Source of the DNA: Hetaerina americana
Taxonomy: Eukaryota; Arthropoda; Insecta; Odonata; Calopterygidae
Reading direction: 5' to 3'
Length of the DNA: 64,000 bases
Assembly (NCBI GenBank): GCA_022747635.1
Contig: JAKTNV010000168.1
Span: forward strand, 458,501 to 522,500
Shown piece after piece: positions 55,061 through 64,000 of this stretch (positions are counted from its first letter, which is position 1; each line of letters opens with the position of its first letter). The notes under the pieces were generated by a model. It saw only the letters and a list, made by a program, of their open reading frames with translations. It was not told where the DNA came from and did not search any database. Made by a program: the position numbers and the translations under genes.

Positions 55061-56064
55061 AAGTGAACACCAGTTTTATACATTGTTGGTACGGGTACAT
55101 TGACGACGTGTTTGCAGTGTGGACTGGTACAATTAGACAACTGGACATATTTTTGAATAAGCTAAATTCCCAATCCAAAAATATAAATTTCTCTTGTGAA
55201 AAAGAAACCAACCATAGTATTAACTTTTTGTACTTAACAATTACAACCACGGATAAAGGCTACGACTTCGCAATCCACAGGAAAGAAACTACCACAGACC
55301 ATGTCATCCCCTCCGACTCCCGCCACCACCCCTCCCATAAGATGGCCGCCTTCCACTCCATGCTAAACAGATCTCTCAATATCCCCCTGTCCGCCGAGAA
55401 CTTCGCCAAGGAAATCACGGTAATCAAAGACATTGCAGTGAAAAATGGTTACGAAGAAAGTGTCATCAGTAAAATGATAGATAAAAAACGCTCCCTCCGA
55501 GCACAGAGACTGTTTTACAAATCATCGGTAATCAGTAAAGATAAGAAACGATGGTGCAAACTTAGTTACTACGGTAAGATTACGCAGTCCATTGCCAACC
55601 TTTTCCCGAAGGAAGAATTTAAAATTGCATATTACAACAAATGTAACTTAAGGGCTGTGTTAAACAAAACCAAGGACAATATTGACATTAATGATAGAAG
55701 TGGTATTTAAAAACTCCAATGTGGTGACTGTGAAATTTGTTATGTTGGCCAGACTGGACGGTCGTTCCGAGTAAGAGCAGAGGAACACAGAAGATATCTA
55801 CGAAACGGTGAGTTAAACAGATCCCATTTCGCCAAACACCTATGGGAAAGTGACCACAGGAGCGATTTTGTCCCAGAGATACTTCACCTTGAGAAAAAGG
55901 GAAGAAGAATGGATTGTCTGGAGGAGCTGGAGATTAGGAAGCATCAAAAGGCAGGAAAAATTGCCAACGAGAATATATTTGTGAGCAATTCCCCCCTTTT
56001 GGATATTTCTCTGACCACAATACATGACGCCCCAACCCCCGCCATGAAAGGCATACCTAACTAA
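55061..56064 (+). pseudogene. Penelope-like RT end and GIY-YIG endonuclease (right copy)
   Basis: Plus strand. Begins with SFIHCWYGYIDDVFAVW, which is RT motif C (YIDD), the piece missing from the left copy. It continues with the same RT C-terminal region. At the GIY-YIG start, the codon after GI is TAA (55,708-55,710) where the left copy has Tyr, so the endonuclease is cut at its first motif. The same frame then continues with KLQCGDCEICYVGQTG to TAA 56,062-56,064. Near-identity to the left arm shows the two derive from one recent source. Confidence 0.85.
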
Positions 56065-56243
56065 GCTTCCACTTAGCCTACATCCACCCCACCCCTCCCT
56101 TTGAGTCACCCACGCCCAGTACCACGCTCCCTCTCACACCGCCCCCCCCCCCTTTTACCACCGCCTCTCCCCCCCCCTCTCCCTCCTCTTCCCCCCTCCC
56201 CCTCAAATAACTATATATTCTGGAACTCACTGATTCTATGTAC

Positions 56244-56270
56244 CTGATGATGTCGCCTATGCGACGAAAC
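56244..56270 (+). ncRNA. Hammerhead-ribozyme-like motif (right arm)
   Basis: CTGATGA (56,244-56,250), then hairpin GTCGC-CTAT-GCGAC and GAAAC (56,266-56,270) followed by CGGTCGAC. It is the mirror copy of the motif at 53,449-53,475. One extra T precedes the hairpin. Confidence 0.6.
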
Positions 56271-56338
56271 CGGTCGACTTATAAAATAAAGTGTGGAAAA
56301 AAGTACCATCTCTCTTTTGATTTATTATTATCCAAGGG

Positions 56339-57015
56339 GGCTGAATCTGGCAAATAAGGTGAATGAGGTAGCATTTGAAACTTAAATTCATTTACTTTGG
56401 CCATTAAAATGACGGATTTGTGAGCTGGTGCATTGTCTTGATGAAACAATACTCTCTTCTTAGTGAAATGCAGCTGCTTTTGCTTGATTTCTTTGCTCAA
56501 ATTTTGCAATAGTTTAGTATAATAATCGCTATTGATAGTTCTTCCTTTTCCAAAAGGGTCAATGTAAATTATCCCACGGTCTTCTCCTTCTCTGAAGCCA
56601 GTTCTCCCTTTTAAATCCATTGTTTTGATTGTTCTTTAGCCTCGGGTGTTAAGTAATGGACACGTGTTTCATCCATGGTTATGAAACAGCACAAAAGTTC
56701 TGCTTTGCTGCGGTGAAACTTTGCTAAACACTCAATTGAAACATCTTCACGACACTGGTTTTGCTCCAGTGTGAGCACACAGCTTTCTCAAATCCAAAAT
56801 TTCAGATAATATGCAATGTACTGCACTTTTTGAAGTGTCTATTACGTCTGCTAGCTCGTGCACTTTCAGTCGATGATCATCCAGTATCACTTTATAGATT
56901 TTCTTCACCATTTCAGGAGTTGTCACCTCATTTGTTCGACCAATGCGATGCTCATCTTGACAGCTCGTATGGCCTCGTTTTAAACTCTACTACCCAATTT
57001 TATTTTGCCGTTGTA
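56339..57015 (-). pseudogene. Mariner transposase, main part, split by Penelope-like insertion
   Basis: Minus strand. A decayed N-terminal region (57,015-56,640, with ELADVIDTSKSAVHYIL and the first catalytic block near ITMDET in shifted frames) is followed by an open part with IIYIDPFGKGRTINSDYY, LFHQDNAPAHKSVILMA (second catalytic Asp) and MLPHSPYLPDSAPLD (third catalytic region). The frame then runs into the Penelope-like insertion; the C-terminal part is at 53,150-53,338. This is a mariner group different from elements A-C. Confidence 0.75.
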
Positions 57016-57415
57016 TAAATGAAGGAGCGGACTCACTTCCAGAGTAAAATGATCCAGTTCAGCTTTTATTGTATTGGTTTTTTGGGGGCTGAGATGCCTT
57101 TCAAATAATAAAAGTATATGGTATCACATGCAACGATGACCAATGTTCTCTGCATTTTTACAAATTCACTCTTAAATGTTCACTATTTATGGCTGCCAAA
57201 CAACATTGCATCTTCAAACTTGAAACATATGCTTTATAGATTGTGTACTTTCTAATACGGTGATATGATTCAAACAACTACCGCCGTCTCTTGGCCAGGC
57301 TGGGTGCTTCTAGACCTCCTCATGTATATGGAAGAGTAGAATAGGACAGGATTGTTATGGAGAACACCCTACTGCAAAGAAGAAATAGAATATGAATTGG
57401 ACATATACAGGGATA

Positions 57416-57966
57416 CAGGGTTCGTCTGGAAAATAAGTGTACTGATTTTTTTCCCGCCGCTCCAGGCGCGCCCAGCACCGCTCTGACGGGCTGCGATTGG
57501 AGGGGGGTATGTTGGCAAGCGACGCTGAAAAAGGCAGCCGGCTCTGAGCTGTGGTGTAGTGAGGAGCTCTGTTAACGTGAACCTCCACGCTCAACCCACG
57601 TCACGGAACGCGATGCCGAAGTTTTTGGAGCAGCGTTATTCCATCAAATTTGCGGTAAAGCTTGAGAAATCGTCTACCGAAACTGTCGGTATGATTAACC
57701 AGGCATACGGGGAGTCAGCCATGTCCAGAAACATGATCTTTTGGTGGCACAAGATGTTCGTGGAGGGCAGAGAAGAGGTCGACGACGAGTCTTCGAGAGG
57801 TTCCCGACGATGCCTTCGCGGGAGCGTTCCAGGAATGGGAACGCCGCTGGAACAAGTGTATCGACTCACAAGGGTCCTATTTTGAGGAATATTAGCTTAA
57901 GATATGTAAAAGTGTAATAAATTTTTTTTCCTGAGCTCAGTACACTTATTTTCCTGACGAACCCTG
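57416..57966 (+). mobile_element. Short deleted mariner element
   Basis: 551 bp with inverted repeats CAGGGTTCGTCTGGAAAATA (left) and its near-complement on the right (CAGGGTTCGTCAGGAAAATA when reversed), extending into AGTGTACTGA. TA flanks both ends (57,414-57,415 and 57,967-57,968). It contains a fused N- and C-terminal piece of a mariner transposase. Confidence 0.88.
57613..57885 (+). pseudogene. Mariner transposase remnant, N-terminal HTH fused to C-terminal end
   Basis: The ATG 57613 gives LEQRYSIKFAVKLEKSSTET, SRNMIFWWHKMFVEG and EEVDDE. It then jumps, at a deletion near 57,785, to the C-terminal end, which is readable in another frame as FQEWERRWNKCIDSQGSYF to about 57,890. All three catalytic residues are lost. 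Confidence 0.8.
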
Positions 57967-58011
57967 TATTGAGGCATACATAAATGGATTGATTAAAGGA
58001 ATATGTATATT

Positions 58012-58665
58012 TATTATTATTATTATTATTATTAGGTAATCTGGTAAAGGTAGATTTTTGGATGGACACAGCTACTAAATAAATATTTGGTGACTCCTAG
58101 CGAAACACAACATCCTACTCTACATCAGGTCTCTCTTCAGATCTGAGTACTTTCTTCCTCCCTTCATCCCGTCCAACATCCCTATCCTATTCCTTCCCTT
58201 TCCTCTTTTGCCCAACATTCTCCCCTCAATTACAGTCTTCAAGGTGCCACTGCAGGCCAATATCCCTTTCATCCACTTTTCCTGCCTCCTTAAGATATAT
58301 CTCCTATCAAACCCCTCTCTTTGCCTACTATACCAAGTACTTCCTCATTTGTTTTACTTCTTTCAGTCTATTTCACCTTCTTCATTCTTCTCCACACCCA
58401 CATTATGTCAATTAAGCCTCCAGTCTACGTCTATCCTCCTGCTTCAATGACCATGTTTCTGCACCATGCATAGCTATGCTCCATATCAAAGTTTTGATGT
58501 GTCTTTTCTTAATATCCTTACTCAACGTCCCTGTCATAACTCCCCCCTCCTTGTGGCCCTCCTATTTTAATGTTTAGCTTAGCTTTTTTCTTTCTAGAAA
58601 ATCGCATAACCTTGGTTTTATTAATATTGATTCTTATCCCATGCCTGTCGCACTGAATTTCCAAT
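58012..58665 (-). pseudogene. 3' part of the copy-1-type LINE (copy 3)
   Basis: Minus strand. The 3' tail (TAA)n at 58,012-58,034 is preceded by TGTCCATCCAAAAATCTACC and by a decayed C-terminal region matching 10,140-10,520 of copy 1. An internal deletion of about 120 bp near 58,555 joins it to the segment equivalent to 9,840-9,920. It is cut at about 58,665. Confidence 0.78.
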
Positions 58666-59809
58666 GGAAGCATTGTTTGGAGAAGTGCATTGTGGTCAAT
58701 GGGGATTACTTTGAAGGGGAACTTAATTTAACAACATTCCTGTTATTTTTGGGTCCCCCCTCATATAGTATATGCATCTACATCAATACCTTGCGAGCCA
58801 CCAAAAAGGTATGGCAGGGGGTGCAGCACCAGGAGGAAAGGGTAAGGGATGAGAGGGTTTGGGTTTTTCAAATGGATGGGGGAAGATGGGGGAACCTGCA
58901 AAGAAAATATATAAATATACTAGTTCCACTATATGCAGTCCCTGCCTTGTAGGTTAATACTTATTATGGCGAGCCGACTAGCGAGGGATTTTGATTACAA
59001 ACATCTCTTATTGTTCTTGGAAAAAATGACCATTTAAACCTATCAGTCTTGCAGTCTCTCTCTCTCCATTCTTATATTTGTGGTCCCTTTGACCGTAACG
59101 CATTGGGGTTCAAATTATGTTCTTGATGTCATCGCAAAAGGACCCGTCTTTAAATGTTTTTAATAAGTTAAATATATGATGCTGCTGTGTAAGGGAATCC
59201 CAGGCTAAATTTCCTGGCAAAGTAGTTATGCTACTGCGTTGGTTATAACAATTTAGACAAATCTATTGAAATGTATATCCCTAGCAAAGAGTGTCAAGGA
59301 TGAGAATACTTGATTGATAAATTACAAGGTAGATCAAATGCTGGAGCAATGGAGCAACTTCCGGGTAAGAAAGTAAAGAATTGTCCAGTTTACATAGTAT
59401 ATGTGGCAAGGAAAGGTGAAATGTCTTGAGTAGTGTGCATAGCATTTGTTTGGTTAGCCATAGATGCTGGATGAACGGTCCAGCAAGGCAAAACCTTTGA
59501 GAACAGACTCCTCTACGAAATGTGACTCTAAGCAGACAGACAGAAATTTATGCTACTCAAAATGAATATTTTATATTTTTAATATATTTTTTCTTAATGT
59601 ATTTTTAATTGAATGCATTGTTTAATAAAAATTTTTCCATAGGAAAATGTTGCAAAAGATGTTGTATTATTATAATGTTTCTTAAAATCAACATTTTTAT
59701 TTTTAAAATAGTTTTTATTTTTTGTCAACTATAGAACTTGAAATTATTAATTCAGATGACTTGAAATTAATTTGTAAATGTTACCTTAATCAGTTAATGC
59801 AAGGAATGT
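58666..59809. other. Stretch without recognised gene
   Basis: Nothing is recognised in about 1.1 kb. AT-rich toward its end. Confidence 0.35.
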
Positions 59810-60950
59810 CCAATAAATATATGTGAACTGAGGCCATTGCAAACTTTATTTTGCAAAATTTAGTCTGCATCAATTTTGCTGTCCCCATCTTCAAAGAACC
59901 CCCTTCCATTCGTAGCATAGCTATCTACGCCTTCTTATATTCCATCTTATTCTTCTTCTTCTTGTCCATTCCACTGTTTAGTAATAAAGCACCCTCCTTT
60001 CGAAGTCCACCTCCATTAAAGGTAGTTCTTTAAGGCTTTTAATTAGTTATCTCACGTTGTTTCTTTGCTTTATTGTTAATGTGTCTCTTCTCCACATATC
60101 ATCTTATGACCAAATGATGTACCATGTCCCCAATTATCACATTTTTAATTGCATTTTATGGGAATATATGAAAAAGTCACAGAAGGGCAAAGATCTATAG
60201 TAAAATGAAGATGATCGAAGGCAATTGAATTTTTATCAGCCAGAAACAACAGCGAACGATGACAATTATCTGAATGGTGCATTGATTGGTGCATGGTGCG
60301 TGTCCAAGGATCAATCCATAGCCTTGAGTCTAATTTGGTCGCACACGTTCCCTGAAACACTTGAGATCTGTAAGGTAGAACGCAGCATTTACGGTGAGGA
60401 CAAAGGGAAACAACATTGCACACACGAGCAATGTTGTCCATATCAAACACGGGTATGGTGGTTGAAGTTCATCCCGACCTTGCATCATCCATGGTGTCTT
60501 GTCGGCTATCTTAAAATGCTTAATCCACTTTGAAAACGGATGTTTTCTTCTTCAGAAAGCATTATCACCACATTAAACAGCTGACGGTACATTTCAGCAG
60601 TAATTTCTAATGATAACTTTGACCACTGAAATTCATCCATAATCAATTGATATGCTGATTCGTTGCTCCATGATTTCATCCTCAATTTCCATTTTCAAAA
60701 GAGAGAGTGAAAACAAGGGCAACGACAGAAACTAACTAATATAACTGGAACACCATGACGCACAGCTTGATGATCATCTGCCCGGCACAGATTGGGTTCC
60801 TCATTGGGTTGCTCAGGCAATTAGCACTGCCAGTAAGCATCGCTTTAGCCCACGTCTTGGGTACCAGATTGCCAAACCAGTTTGTGTATTTATGGTTCGT
60901 ACTACGTACACGCAAAAAAAAACCCAAAAAATCTGAGATATCTTAGAAAT
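59810..60950. repeat. Diverged direct duplication, copy 1
   Basis: It shares, in the same order and orientation as 61,497-62,560: ACTTTATTTTGCAAAA.TTAG, CTTCTTCTTCTTGTCCA, TGTCTCTTCTCCACA, AATGTCCC..ATTATCACATTT, GACTCGTTGCTCC.TGATTTCGTC-like and CAGCTTGATGA. The unit is about 1.1 kb; start to start is about 1,687 bp. Minus-strand readings such as NESAYQLIMDEFQWSKLSLE look protein-like, but the family is not recognised. Possibly an old DNA transposon. Confidence 0.55.
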
Positions 60951-61496
60951 TATTTCAACATTTTTCTCCGTTAGATGTATGCATTTGATTAAATTAATCT
61001 CCGTGCTTTTTTGCTAGTACCACTTGCTGGATGCAGACATAACTAGGAGTCCCTTTAATGCCATGAAGGATCCGATATTTTGGTTTGAGTGTTTGTTTTG
61101 TCTCTGCAGTTGGTCATTGGCGAGGAAGCGACATTCCTGTAAACCTCTCCAAAGAAGGGTTTTCCAGGCAAGAGGTCATGGTTGGTCACAGTGGTGGAAT
61201 TTCTCTTCCCACAAAAACCATTTCAGCAAATTTACATATTTCCTTCTTGGACTATTGGTGCCAACTTACATGGGAAGGCCCAGAAGTGCCCGGCCTGACC
61301 TAGATGGCAGTATTTGCCCAAAAAACATCAATGCATTAGATAGTAAGCAATCTATAAAGCATGTGTTTCAAGTTTGAAGAAGCTAAGTTGTTTAATATTT
61401 TTCAATGCAACAATTTCAGAGTAAAACAATCATTGGCCTTGACCGGAATTCAACCCCGGATCCCTCTTGATGTCCGGTCCGAGTGCTTACACTGTA
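60951..61496. other. Spacer between duplicated blocks, no recognised gene
   Basis: An open frame at 61,024-61,377 has no recognised domain. Confidence 0.35.
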
Positions 61497-62560
61497 CCAA
61501 ATAAATACTTGAACTGAGAGGCCATGAAAACTTTATTTTGCAAAACTTAGACCAGATTGATTTTCTTGTCCCCTTCTAATTCAAAGTACTCTCTCTCTCT
61601 CTCCATTCATACTGGGCTATGTCTTCTTATACCCCATCTTCTTCTTCTTGTCCACTCCACTGTTCAGTAAAGCACCCTACTTGGAAGTCTGCCTCTAAGG
61701 GCAGTTCTTTTAACGCTTTTTAGTTTTCTGCTGTTGTTTCTTTGTTTCCTCTAGTAGTCGTTTCTGTGCTTTATTATATATATTTTGTCTCTTCTCCACA
61801 CGTCTTGTGCCCAGTGATATACAATGTCCCCTCATTATCACATTTTAATGCATATCATTAGATCAGTGTAGATTAAAAAGTCACCAAGGGGGTAAGATCT
61901 ATGATTATAATAAGTAGGATCTCACGATCAAGGCGATTAAATTTTTTTTAACGGGAATTGAGGAAAAATCAATGGTGAATGTGCTGCAGGTGCATTGTGT
62001 GTCATTGGTGTGAAGGATCCATCCTTTACATTCAGTTAAAATAGTGTCCACTGTTGATTTTCCATTGAAATTTGGTTCACTGTTCAGCTATCATCATTCC
62101 GATCACAGTTTATTATGATGATCATTAAGTGGGACAAGGGACCATTGCTCACACGATCAATGTTGTCAATATCAAACACAGGTATGGTGGGAGGGAAGGT
62201 CTTTATAAAGGCCTTGCATCATCCATCGTGGCATCTTGTCTCGGACATCTTTTTAAAATGCTTTCAATCCACTTAGAAAAAGGCTTTTTTCTTCTTCAGA
62301 GCATTACCAATGTAAAGAACAGCTGTCAGTACATTTCAAAGTAACTTCTTGATAACTACTTTTACCACCGCACTTCATCACAAAAACTTGATATGTTGAC
62401 TCGTTGCTCCGTGATTTCGTCAATGTCCATTTTAAAATGACAAACAGTAAAAACGACAACAGAAACTGATGCAGCTTGATGACCCGCCAAGCACAGAGTC
62501 TCAGGCAACAAGCGGAGCTAGTGAGCACAGCTATATTCTGCATTACTGCCACCAGATAGC
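61497..62560. repeat. Diverged direct duplication, copy 2
   Basis: Second copy of the block at 59,810-60,950, diverged by many substitutions and indels. It contains ACTTTATTTTGCAAAACTTAG, a (CT)n stretch at 61,588-61,603 and the shared CAGCTTGATGA.C block near its end. Confidence 0.55.
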
Positions 62561-63079
62561 GCCAGTTTGATTATTTATTGCAGTGACCACGTATGCATAT
62601 GTACACACACACACACAGGCACACATTTATGAATATAATAAAAACGTCGCTTATGTAGCAGAAGTAGAGAAGAGGTTGGAAGGGTTGTTGTGAAAGGAAA
62701 GCGTCCATATTAAAACCTCTCACTCCATCAAATGCTTCTTTCAATCCATAAAAATGTTGTGGCAGTCATCCATATCCTTATTTTGCTGTTTTATGTTCAA
62801 GGGAATACGAATGCCACATGCCAAGGACATGGTACGGTATTTGGACCTTGTCCCTTGCCTTGTAATCCCCCAAATCCATGAAATATGAGGGTACGCTGAA
62901 AACTGATTCAAACGCATGCCAGTAGACCACACAAACCAACTGACCTCCAGGAGCACTCCTTATGGCACATTCCCTCCCCCGCAACACGCATGCTTGCAGG
63001 TTTGAGGTCGTGAGATTATTCATCCAAGTAGAGTATTTGGAGAAGCGGATGAAGTCTGGAGATGTAATCCAATGTGCAA
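62561..63079. other. Stretch without recognised gene
   Basis: Short CA repeat at 62,602-62,614. No gene is recognised. Confidence 0.35.
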
Positions 63080-63600
63080 TGTCAACGCGAGTCAAGCAGC
63101 GTGCTGTCATCGAATTTTTAACTACCGACAAAGTGACTCCTGCTGAGATTCAATCGTCGTTTTAAAGGCTGTTTATTTTGGTGATGATGCCGTTGATATG
63201 TCTGCCGTAAATATCGATGGGTATTAAAATTTTGTGGCTCCAAACCTGGAAAAGACATAATTGTTGATGAAACACGAGCAGCGGACGTCCGATCACTGAC
63301 CCTCAGACAATATAAACATGTGCAAACTCATTGAAGATTTGATTCAAAATGAGTGGCGAATTACTTATCAAAAGCGTATGTATCGCAAATCACCGTATAT
63401 TGGAGTCGAATTTGTTGTGTGTTGAAGGCAGCAGCCAATAATAATCTTGCAACATGAGAACACAATGCTCGTTGCCATACGCAATTTGCACGCAACTGGA
63501 GAGGCCATTGCAAAACCAATGGACATTTGAATTGATTCCAAAACACCCTCCTGATTATTATTCCCTTGCGCGATCTTGCCATGCCTTTTGCAATGTTTAG
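63080..63600 (+). pseudogene. Mariner/IS630-type transposase fragment
   Basis: The plus strand reads TRVKQRAVIEFLTTDKVTPAEIQ near 63,085-63,155. After frame changes it reads FGDDAVDMSAVN and, near 63,335-63,380, DLIQNEWRITYQKR, followed by a RRKVC-less region. The order of helix-turn-helix, WVR-type region and RIT segment suggests the DNA-binding half of a Tc1/mariner-superfamily transposase. It is heavily decayed. Confidence 0.45.
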
Positions 63601-64000
63601 TATTTTCCTCCAAACTCAAGAGAAATACCTCTAAGGGTAATCATCGTTACACCTCGGACTATGATGAGGCGAAGACAGCCGACAGTAACAGCACGCTGTT
63701 TAAACTAGCCACGTTGACATAGAGCACACAACACTGGAACACGTCTCCACACTTCACCCGCTCCTCAAAATACTACACTGGATGAATGCTACAACCATAC
63801 ACATGCAATGCATACATGTCGAGGGGGGAGAATGTTACTTCCACACGCCAACAGATCAGGATTGCATCTGAAGGTCATTTTGTTTGCATAGTCTACAAGC
63901 ATTGTGCGCATTAGTTGTCAGCTTACGCTCGTTTAAGCATTTAAATATTCCTTTGCGTGCAAACAATGTCACATACATGATTGGAAATGAGTGCAATGGT
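63601..64000. other. Stretch without recognised gene
   Basis: Nothing is recognised to the right edge of the window. Confidence 0.35.

Larger units (their letters stand above)
53350..56327. mobile_element. Penelope-like element insertion, palindromic
   Basis: A 2,978-bp insertion flanked by identical 11-bp TTATCCAAGGG (53,339-53,349 and 56,328-56,338). Arms of about 1,176 bp (53,392-54,567 and 55,151-56,327) are nearly identical inverted repeats around a 583-bp spacer, so two copies lie head to head. A 42-bp single-copy segment (53,350-53,391) precedes the left arm. Both outer ends carry a hammerhead-like motif next to CCGGTCGAC. Each arm encodes the RT C-terminal region and GIY-YIG endonuclease; the spacer holds RT core pieces. 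Confidence 0.88.

Noticed and set aside
61024..61377. 117-codon plus-strand frame
   Set aside because: Composition is unremarkable and no motif is visible; likely a chance frame.

Overview
This window is eukaryotic and almost certainly arthropod, most likely insect. There are no bacterial-style operons or ribosome binding sites. The sequence is AT-rich, full of (TA)n microsatellites and dominated by transposable elements. The only recognisable host genes are the two exons of a ZAD zinc-finger gene (18.76-19.10 kb), degenerate C2H2 zinc-finger exons (10.7-11.45 kb, with a second copy at 52.4 kb), and a CpG-rich promoter-like block with a splice donor at 3.1-3.4 kb.

The centrepiece is a nearly complete Polinton/Maverick at 23,546-40,904, about 17.4 kb with terminal inverted repeats of about 600 bp. 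On the minus strand at its left end it carries a spliced small gene with an OB-like look and a spliced dUTPase. On the plus strand follow a small unknown gene, protein-primed DNA polymerase B (two nonsense codons and one frameshift), packaging ATPase, two small Polinton proteins, a chromodomain integrase, minor capsid (penton), a basic amphipathic virion-type protein, the major capsid protein, an adenain-type protease and three accessory genes. A last unknown gene is on the minus strand near the right end. All virion and integration genes are open, while the polymerase is broken. At least four of these genes have the same compact core promoter: a TATA box 30-32 bp upstream of a TCAKT initiator, and three of those four have very short leaders. 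Several genes overlap by ATGA or TAATG.

Region by region: 0-1.7 kb, fused fragments of non-LTR endonuclease domains (minus). 3-3.4 kb, CpG-rich block. 4.3 kb, a palindrome with a hammerhead-ribozyme-like core. 4.8-9.3 kb, no gene seen. 9.3-10.6 kb, a non-LTR reverse transcriptase with (TAA)n tail, then zinc-finger exons. 11.8-14.1 kb, nested mariner elements. 14.5-15.4 kb, decayed Helitron helicase. 16.3 kb, mariner fragment. 17.1-17.6 kb, degenerate tandem repeats. 18.7-19.1 kb, ZAD exons. 19.1-21.36 kb, a 5'-truncated LINE with an open RT frame, flanked by inverted repeats. 21.7-22.6 kb, 3' end of another LINE. 22.7-23.5 kb, (TA)n hairpins and repeat tails. 23.5-40.9 kb, Polinton. 41.07-43.32 kb, a Helitron with both ends intact. 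43.3-44.0 kb, 3' end of a Penelope-like element. 45-46.3 kb, RT fragment and a candidate LTR. 46.6-51.65 kb, decayed env and gag genes of endogenous retrovirus-like elements, without pol. 53.3-56.3 kb, a palindromic Penelope-like element with GIY-YIG endonuclease and hammerhead-like termini, inserted in a mariner. 57.4-58.0 kb, a deleted mariner. 58.0-58.7 kb, RT fragment. 59.8-62.6 kb, a diverged direct duplication. 63 kb, a transposase fragment.

The elements give a relative order of insertion. A short hammerhead-bearing insertion (13-bp target duplication) split an env gene. The palindromic Penelope element (11-bp duplication) split a mariner. A deleted mariner (TA duplication) sits inside an older mariner. 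All calls come from reading the sequence; no database search was possible.
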